Source: an uncultured Eubacteriales bacterium (lineage in GTDB: Bacteria > Bacillota > Clostridia > Oscillospirales > Oscillospiraceae). Taken from it: a stretch of DNA of 19,453 nt. Positions within the stretch are counted from its first letter, which is position 1. Each line of letters opens with the position of its first letter. Where the stretch lies: NCBI GenBank assembly GCA_900546485.1, contig URDK01000048.1, positions 1 to 19,453 of the forward strand. Direction: 5' to 3'. Made by a program: the position numbers and the translations under genes. The notes beneath the pieces were generated by a model that did not search any database, was not told the DNA's origin, and saw only the letters and a program-made list of their open reading frames with translations. Positions 14,814 through 19,453 of the stretch are shown one piece after another.

Positions 14814-15840
14814 TTTTCAGGCCCTCCTTTACTAACGCTATCAAATACAGCAGTGCGGTTTCATCCAATGTGAATAGTCTGTTTTTAGTTCGAGAAGATA
14901 ATTTTCCAAGAACCACGCGAATCCCCGCAGCAGAATCTTTTTCAAATGTTGTCATTATTTCTTCTAATAGGATCCAAAATGCACTCTTGTTGTTTTTATT
15001 AAAAAGCGTTCTGCTAATTTGGGCTTGGCATTCTTGGATTACATCAGCAATGTCTTCCTCATCCATTCCTTGGACTTCCTGGATGAAGTAGAGTGGAATT
15101 CCTCTTGGGGAAAACAAATCATTTCCAATTACTCTATTGACAACAAGCAGTTCAATTTCTTTTCGATAGATATTTTTTTCGAATTTCTCTGCTTCTTGAA
15201 TTGAGGCAACTTCTTGACCGTATACACTTCTGATTTTTTTGGATGCTTGCTGCATTCGGATTTCATCAAAAATACGAGTCAAGAACTCATCGTCTAACTT
15301 GGAAACGTTCTTGAATTCAATAATAGATTTGATGTAATCGCTTTTATCATATTTGTCAAATATAAAAATAACATCAAATAAAAAATGGTCCAATTTCGAA
15401 AGAGCAGCTGGTGTGTTTATATCCGGATCATTTCGGCGCTTAATCTCAGCTATCAACCCGGCCTTTACATCAGAGACTTTAGTTTTCTTGAAGTTACTGA
15501 TGTCAAAAATCTCTACTGAGATGTTCTCAACATAGCTTTCTTTAAGTTGTGGCAAGTATAAAATAAAATGACCAAAAGAAATGTCACTCGCATAATTTGC
15601 AAATAGCGTATATAAGGCTTTGCCGACCGTGCGAGGGGTTAACGATGCAACATTTTTTGATTGGACATCCCAACTGTCAGAATAATTTTCGGAAACACCT
15701 GTGACATCGTTAAAGCAATCAATGATAAAGAGGCTTATACCACGGTGACCTTTAATTTTAGTTAGTAGATAAAGGAGAGATTTGGTTTCAAATTCAGTTG
15801 CTTTGTCATTGTTCTGTTCACTGGTTTTGAATCTGTACAT
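14800..15840 (-). CDS. Candidate Cap4/DUF4297-like nuclease effector
   Basis: A 346-residue cytoplasmic protein, first in a two-gene operon with the ATPase. The first ~100 residues look like a PD-(D/E)XK nuclease of the Cap4/DUF4297 kind: an acidic residue in the first helix (E18), a strand with FIIDCFNDVTG (D41, D45), then WDVQSK (Q60, K62) giving the D...QxK core, followed by helix TPRTVGKALYTLFANY. The remaining ~240 residues are helical and charged, with no motif known to me, and may bind the ATPase. In Lamassu systems an N-terminal Cap4-like nuclease (LmuA) works with an SMC ATPase (LmuB); by analogy the ATPase would hold this nuclease silent until phage DNA is met. Start: ATG at 15840 behind GAGGGTGG. 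The nuclease call is motif-level only. Confidence 0.6.
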   Translation of the reverse strand: MYRFKTSEQNNDKATEFETKSLLYLLTKIKGHRGISLFIIDCFNDVTGVSENYSDSWDVQSKNVASLTPRTVGKALYTLFANYASDISFGHFILYLPQLKESYVENISVEIFDISNFKKTKVSDVKAGLIAEIKRRNDPDINTPAALSKLDHFLFDVIFIFDKYDKSDYIKSIIEFKNVSKLDDEFLTRIFDEIRMQQASKKIRSVYGQEVASIQEAEKFEKNIYRKEIELLVVNRVIGNDLFSPRGIPLYFIQEVQGMDEEDIADVIQECQAQISRTLFNKNNKSAFWILLEEIMTTFEKDSAAGIRVVLGKLSSRTKNRLFTLDETALLYLIALVKEGLKSENS

Positions 15841-15904
15841 TTAAACCACCCTCACCAAAAAATACTCGACGGTCAAGGTCGGATAATCGCTATTTTTTAC
15901 AATA

Positions 15905-15933
15905 ATTCTACCACGAACACTTCAGAATGTCAT
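15905..15933 (-). promoter_or_regulatory. Promoter of the nuclease/ATPase operon
   Basis: On the minus strand ATGACA (15933-15928), exactly 17 bases, then TAGAAT (15910-15905), matching the housekeeping consensus at 5 of 6 in each box. The transcript would start near 15898. Right there lies an 8-bp inverted repeat, AAAAAATA (15857-15864) with TATTTTTT (15891-15898), which may be a leader hairpin or operator. Confidence 0.6.
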
Positions 15934-16005
15934 TAAATACCTTTGGATGATGCGGCTGCTTCAAAGAGACTGTGGGCAGCGTTTTCATATATCCCAATAA
16001 GAAAG

Positions 16006-16044
16006 GAGGGTTTCCCCTCAGGCCAGCCGTGAGGCTGGCTTTTT
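16006..16044 (+). terminator. Hairpin-rich leader with terminator before the ParB gene
   Basis: GCCAGCC (16022-16028) and GGCTGGC (16033-16039) with loop GTGA and TTTTT form a terminator only 33 bases before the TTG start. Upstream, GAGGG (16006-16010) pairs with CCCTC (16015-16019), and CCTCA (16016-16020) can instead pair with TGAGG (16030-16034), which would break the terminator. The set looks like a small attenuator, or simply the end of a lost upstream gene. Confidence 0.6.
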
Positions 16045-16071
16045 CTATTTCACGACAAAGGAGGTTTTTCA

Positions 16072-17577
16072 TTGGCTGATGACAAAAAGAATATTCCCGA
16101 TGCTGGGAAGGTAAACGAGCCCGCAAAGGCGGAGAACACGGAGCCCATGAAGGCTGACCCGCCTGTACCAGAACAGGCCGCTCCACCCAAACCGGAGGCT
16201 CCTGCGGTAGAGGATGCGCCCAAGGCAACGGCACCCCCTACGGCAGAAAAGGCCCCTGCTCCTGGGACAGAGCAACCTACTCTGCTCAAGCAGGATGATC
16301 CCAAAGGCAAAGACAATCCCACACCGCCCAAAATGGACAAGCCCCAGCCGGGCAAAACGGATCAACAGGTCACGATCCCCGGTATGGGAGAGTCGGCCCC
16401 CGCCGGGAAGGTGGTGGATTTCACCGCCGCCCGTGACGGGACAGCAAAAGGCAAGCCCCCGGAAAAGGACACGGCCGCGGACAGAGGTAAGCAGCCGGAC
16501 GCACCCACGCCCCGCCGGGGCCGCCCACCAAAGGAGAGCAAATCCGCTCCCGGCAAGACGAACCCTCGGGACAAGAAGTCCCAAGGCAAGGGTGCCGAGC
16601 TCTCGCCCCCGGCTAAAAAGAAGGATTCCCGCACTCCGGGCGGCAACAAAGCCGCTCCTGCTGTGGAGCCCAATCCACCGCTGCCGGAACAGCCCACCGA
16701 GCCCAGGGACGCCACCCGCCCGGTCAAGGAGGAGATCGTCTATCTTGACCTATCCGAACTCCACGCCTTTAAGGATCACCCTTTTGAGGTGCGGGATGAT
16801 TCGGAGATGCAGGCCCTGGTGGAGAGCGTCAAGACCGGCGGCGTGAACCAGCCCGCCCTGGTCCGCCCCCGTGAGGGTGGCGGCTATGAGATCGTGGCGG
16901 GCCACCGCCGCCAGAAGGCCAGCGAATTGGCCGGGTATCGGAATATGCCCTGCATCATCCGCAATATGACGGATGACGAGGCCATTCTCGCCATGACGGA
17001 CGATAATCTGCGTCATAGGGAGCACATCCTCCCGATGGAAAAGGCCAGGGCATTGAAACAGCAAGTTGAGGCCATCAAGCACCAGGGCGTCAAGTTGGGT
17101 GAGGATGACAAGGACGCTGGAAAACGATCCACGGAGGTGGTGGGAGCCCGCAACGGCATCAACTACAAGCAAGTGCAGCGGTATATCCGGCTCAATGAGT
17201 TGGTGCCGGAACTGCAAAAGATGGTGAACGAAAAGCGGCTGTCTTTCACGCCTGCCGTGGAGATTTCCTTCATCCGTCCTAAAAACCAGCAGTTCATCGC
17301 GGTTTCCATCGAAGGGGAACAATCCGCCCCGTCCCTTTCCCAAGCACAGAAACTGCGGGAGTTGGACAAGGAGGGCAAACTGAACCCGGATGCCATCGAC
17401 GGCATTTTGAGCCAGGAAAAAAAGGAGGTAGATAAAGTGATTCTTTCCACCGCAGAATTGAGCAAGTATTTTGGCAAGGAGGTCACGCCCCGTCAGATGA
17501 AGGACCAGATCATGGCCCTGCTGGACGAGTGGAAGGAAAAGCAGCCGCCAGAGAAAAAGGCGGAACTGGAGAAGTAA
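16072..17577 (+). CDS. ParB/Noc-family protein with long disordered N-terminus
   Basis: A 501-residue DNA-binding partition-type protein. Residues 1 to ~218 are low-complexity, rich in Pro, Lys, Ala, Glu and clearly disordered. The ParB N-terminal (CTP-binding) domain spans ~219-330, with VYLDLSELHAFKDHPF, the box GHRR (~277-280) and NLRHREHILPMEKARA; a helix-turn-helix follows at ~360-400 (GARNGINYKQVQRYIRL, then LVPELQKMV). The end is charged. Chromosomal ParB is ~290 residues, so the extra N-terminus marks the element-borne type. No ParA is adjacent. Start: TTG at 16072 with AAAGGAGG 7 bases upstream. Its role is likely partition or regulation of a conjugative element; sure for the family, moderate for the role. 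Confidence 0.9.
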   Translation: MADDKKNIPDAGKVNEPAKAENTEPMKADPPVPEQAAPPKPEAPAVEDAPKATAPPTAEKAPAPGTEQPTLLKQDDPKGKDNPTPPKMDKPQPGKTDQQVTIPGMGESAPAGKVVDFTAARDGTAKGKPPEKDTAADRGKQPDAPTPRRGRPPKESKSAPGKTNPRDKKSQGKGAELSPPAKKKDSRTPGGNKAAPAVEPNPPLPEQPTEPRDATRPVKEEIVYLDLSELHAFKDHPFEVRDDSEMQALVESVKTGGVNQPALVRPREGGGYEIVAGHRRQKASELAGYRNMPCIIRNMTDDEAILAMTDDNLRHREHILPMEKARALKQQVEAIKHQGVKLGEDDKDAGKRSTEVVGARNGINYKQVQRYIRLNELVPELQKMVNEKRLSFTPAVEISFIRPKNQQFIAVSIEGEQSAPSLSQAQKLRELDKEGKLNPDAIDGILSQEKKEVDKVILSTAELSKYFGKEVTPRQMKDQIMALLDEWKEKQPPEKKAELEK

Positions 17578-17611
17578 GCCCTTGGGACAAAGTGTCCCAG
17601 GGGCTTTTCTG
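17577..17611 (+). terminator. Terminator after the ParB gene
   Basis: A 13-bp stem starting in the ParB stop codon (17577-17589 with 17593-17605, one G/T wobble, loop AAG) is followed by TTTT. Some 30 bases later the next gene begins behind AGGAGGT with TTG, so downstream transcription needs read-through or its own promoter. Confidence 0.85.
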
Positions 17612-17640
17612 ATTTCTGCGACAAATTTAGGAGGTGCAAA

Positions 17641-19260
17641 TTGAAAAACAATCATCATTCCCCCCGGAGGCTGACGGCCCTCCTTCTGGTCGTAGCCGTC
17701 ATGCTCTCCCTGATCCCCTCGGCCTTTGCCGCCCAGCAGAACAGCTACCATGACCCGGCGGAACATTGGCAGGAGGCGCTGAACCGCACCAACGAACTGG
17801 ATGCAAACTCGGTGGTGACGGTGGAAACCTTTAATTGCTGCGTCTGTGACAAAGCCACTGCCTTTGAGGTGTTCCGTGTTCCCGAGTACACCCGTAACGG
17901 GGAGACGGCGCTGACCCGAAATGTCAAGTATTCGGACGGCACCTGTCTGGACGGCAAGAGCAAGGGCGATCTTCTGGACGGCACCCCCGGCCAGGATGCC
18001 TACTATACCGGCTACCACTGGACGAAAGCCGTCTGTGAGGTCTGCGGCACGATCAACAGCAACATGGGCGCTACCAGTTACGCCTGCAACAAAAATGTGT
18101 ATTGGCTCTATGACTGCGCGGCGGATTTCTTTGAGGAACTGCCGGAAACGCAGACCGTTGAGCAGGTGGACAGCACCTACCATCGCATTATCACCACCAG
18201 CGGCGAATATTGCGCGTTCTGCTACGGCACCTACAAGGAGGAAAGCTCCACCCTGGAGCGGCACCACATGGAAACCGTCATCCGTTCGGAACTGTCCAAC
18301 CAGCGGTTTGTGGAGATGGACACCTGCGCTGACTGCGGCTATGCCGAAACTGCCCACACCGCCGCAAAAGCCGTGGTTGCAGACTACTTCGGGACGGTAG
18401 ACGGCCAGCCCCACACTGTCACCGTGTCCGATCTCTCCGAGGCTGGCGTCACCACTGCCATCCGCTACGGCCACACGGCGGACGGCTGCACCCTGACCAG
18501 CGCCCCCAACTACACCGAGGCCGGGGATTATGCGGTGTACTATGAAATCACCTACACCTACCATGATACCGACATGGTTGAGGACGGTGTGGCCTATGTC
18601 CACCTGCGGGACGAAAGCACCGAGGAAACCGACGGTGACGGCACCTGCGGCGAGGATCATAACTGGACCCTGCTGGACAGCGTTCCGCCTACCTGCCTGA
18701 CCCTGGGCTATGACCGCTACCTGTGTGTGGATTGCGGTGCAATCGAAAAGCGGGACTATGAGGCCGCCCTGGGCCATGCTTATCAAAGCATCGTCATCCG
18801 GGACGCCACCTGCGAGACCCCCGGCAAGGTGCTGGAGATCTGTGAGCGGTGCGGAGAGGTCAAAGAAAGCACCACCCCCAAGGGGGAGCATGAGTTCTCC
18901 ACCACCGTTGTCCCCGCCACCTGCACCAGCCCCGGCTACACCCTGCGGGAGTGTGCGGCCTGTGGGGAGCGCCATATCGAGGCCATCACCCCGGCGCTGG
19001 CCCATAACTATGTGAGCAGGACCACCCCGGCCACCTGTGAGGGCGGCGGCAAGACCGTCCATATCTGCGAGGGCTGCGGCAGTTCCTTTGTCACCGACTA
19101 CACCGACCCCCTGGGCCATTCCTGGGACGAGGGCACCGAAGTCACCGGCTCCACCTGCACCGGCGAAGGAGTGATCGAGTATCGCTGCGTCCGCTGCGGC
19201 TATCACCGGCTGGACGCCATGGCCGAATCGCTGCGCTGCCTGCACTGCGACAGGAGGTAA
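17641..19260 (+). CDS. Secreted Cys-rich repeat protein, probably chimeric at its end
   Basis: A 539-residue protein with a signal peptide (RRLTALLLVVAVMLSLIPSAFA, cut near residue 31). Residues ~60-260 have four spaced CxxC pairs (CCVC, CEVC, CAFC, CADC). About 262-330 look like an Ig-like/bacterial surface domain (VADYFGTVDGQPHTVTVSDL). From 340 on, five repeats of 38-39 residues follow the plan H.(W/Y/F)...TC...G....C..CG, each able to hold zinc or form disulfides. The start is TTG at 17641 behind AGGAGGTG. The sixth repeat is cut off: where its GH should come the protein reads AESLRCLHCDRR and stops. That tail is typical of FAD/Fe-S oxidoreductases (GltD/NuoF-like) and not of this repeat, so the 3' end was probably joined from another gene. 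Function of the repeat part is unknown. Confidence 0.75.
   Translation: MKNNHHSPRRLTALLLVVAVMLSLIPSAFAAQQNSYHDPAEHWQEALNRTNELDANSVVTVETFNCCVCDKATAFEVFRVPEYTRNGETALTRNVKYSDGTCLDGKSKGDLLDGTPGQDAYYTGYHWTKAVCEVCGTINSNMGATSYACNKNVYWLYDCAADFFEELPETQTVEQVDSTYHRIITTSGEYCAFCYGTYKEESSTLERHHMETVIRSELSNQRFVEMDTCADCGYAETAHTAAKAVVADYFGTVDGQPHTVTVSDLSEAGVTTAIRYGHTADGCTLTSAPNYTEAGDYAVYYEITYTYHDTDMVEDGVAYVHLRDESTEETDGDGTCGEDHNWTLLDSVPPTCLTLGYDRYLCVDCGAIEKRDYEAALGHAYQSIVIRDATCETPGKVLEICERCGEVKESTTPKGEHEFSTTVVPATCTSPGYTLRECAACGERHIEAITPALAHNYVSRTTPATCEGGGKTVHICEGCGSSFVTDYTDPLGHSWDEGTEVTGSTCTGEGVIEYRCVRCGYHRLDAMAESLRCLHCDRR
18658..19230 (+). repeat. Five coding tandem repeats of 114-117 bases
   Basis: The His codon that opens each unit lies at 18658, 18775, 18889, 19003 and 19117, so spacings are 117, 114, 114 and 114 bases. 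The next would be at 19231, where the pattern stops. Units diverge well at the base level, pointing to old duplication under selection for the Cys/His/Gly frame. Confidence 0.85.
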
Positions 19261-19266
19261 GGGCAC

Positions 19267-19453
19267 ATGATCCATCTGACCATCAATCAAAAGCCCGTCG
19301 CCGTCCCCGAAGGGACCACCATCCTCGAAGCGGCGCGCAGCGCCGGCATCGAGATCCCAAGCCTGTGCTACCTGAAAAACGTCCACCGGTTCGGCTCCTG
19401 CCGCATCTGCGTGGTGGAGGTGGAGGGCATGCGCACCCTTCAGGCCTCTTGCA
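19267..19453 (+). CDS. 2Fe-2S N-terminus of a [FeFe]-hydrogenase or NuoG/FdhA-like subunit, partial
   Basis: The first 62 residues of an electron-transfer enzyme, cut by the window end. It opens MIHLTINQKPVAVPEGTTILEAARSAGI, the standard start of a plant-type 2Fe-2S domain. It has all four ligands: Cys34, Cys45, Cys48 and Cys62 (C-x10-C-x2-C-x13-C). This matches the N-terminus of NADH-dependent [FeFe]-hydrogenase large subunits (HndD/HydA), also of NuoG and clostridial formate dehydrogenase alpha; the catalytic part that would decide is missing. The ATG follows AGGAGG at the end of the preceding gene with 6 bases between their ends. In hydrogenase operons the gene before is usually a NuoF- or GltD-like flavoprotein, and the tail of the preceding frame fits that. 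Confidence 0.85.
   Translation, partial: MIHLTINQKPVAVPEGTTILEAARSAGIEIPSLCYLKNVHRFGSCRICVVEVEGMRTLQASC

Larger units (their letters stand above)
15960..19220 (+). mobile_element. Probable fragment of an integrative/conjugative element
   Basis: From about 15960 the DNA returns abruptly from AT-rich to GC-rich and carries a ParB-family gene and a secreted Cys-rich repeat gene in the same direction, each behind a hairpin-T-tract and a TTG start. Such gene pairs are usual in conjugative elements of gut Firmicutes. No integrase, relaxase, VirB4 or ParA is present, so at most a part of an element is seen. Borders are estimates: the left from composition, the right from the break in the repeat protein. 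Confidence 0.35.

Noticed and set aside
16750..19386. An 878-codon open frame on the minus strand
   Set aside because: It is antisense to the ParB and Cys-rich genes, which have clear domains. It arises from GC-rich codon bias, has Gly/Val/Ala-heavy composition and no ribosome site or recognisable domain.

Overview
The window looks like a piece of a Gram-positive gut-type Clostridia genome, probably Oscillospiraceae/Ruminococcaceae-like. Supporting signs are S-layer-homology (SLH) surface proteins, strong AGGAGG ribosome sites, many TTG/GTG starts, a high-GC backbone, an ECF transporter S-component, and fragments typical of Firmicutes integrative elements. The taxonomic call is inference.

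Layout. (1) 1-10290 is a GC-rich chromosomal backbone. It opens with the 3' end of an SLH protein gene (+) whose terminator is shared with a long minus-strand cluster, 6195 down to 302. That cluster encodes a GT4 glycosyltransferase, a DUF4330 membrane-anchored protein, an O-antigen-ligase/polymerase-like protein, an ECF S-component, a fused two-repeat DUF1538 membrane protein and a tandem PII-like regulator. The first three fit surface polysaccharide synthesis; the last two look like a PII-controlled ion transporter. From a compact divergent promoter region at about 6225-6294 an AlaX-type alanyl-tRNA editing protein is read on +, followed by a small serine recombinase. A second SLH protein with a signal peptide and a serine/glycine-rich repeat region faces it on the minus strand. 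(2) 10300-15900 is clearly AT-rich and looks acquired. It holds an orphan two-gene ABC exporter (BcrA/LanF-like ATPase plus permease) bracketed by two similar gene-end-plus-terminator remnants (10506-10674 and 13042-13189), about 0.5 kb of degenerate DNA, and a tightly overlapping two-gene minus-strand operon. That operon encodes a PD-(D/E)XK/Cap4-like nuclease candidate and a small Rad50/SMC-type ABC ATPase with a CxxC hook. This is the best candidate for an undescribed system: a Lamassu-like or ABC-3C-like anti-phage module reduced to two genes. (3) 16000 to about 19220 returns to high GC and resembles a fragment of an integrative/conjugative element: a ParB-family protein with a long disordered N-terminus and a secreted Cys-rich repeat protein, each preceded by a hairpin-T-tract and starting with TTG. 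(4) The last 187 bases are the start of a [FeFe]-hydrogenase/NuoG-type 2Fe-2S protein. The end of the Cys-rich protein abruptly becomes a tail typical of FAD/Fe-S oxidoreductases, so a recombination or assembly junction probably lies near 19205-19225.

Limits. All family names come from reading motifs; no database search was possible. Promoters, operators and hairpins are pattern calls.
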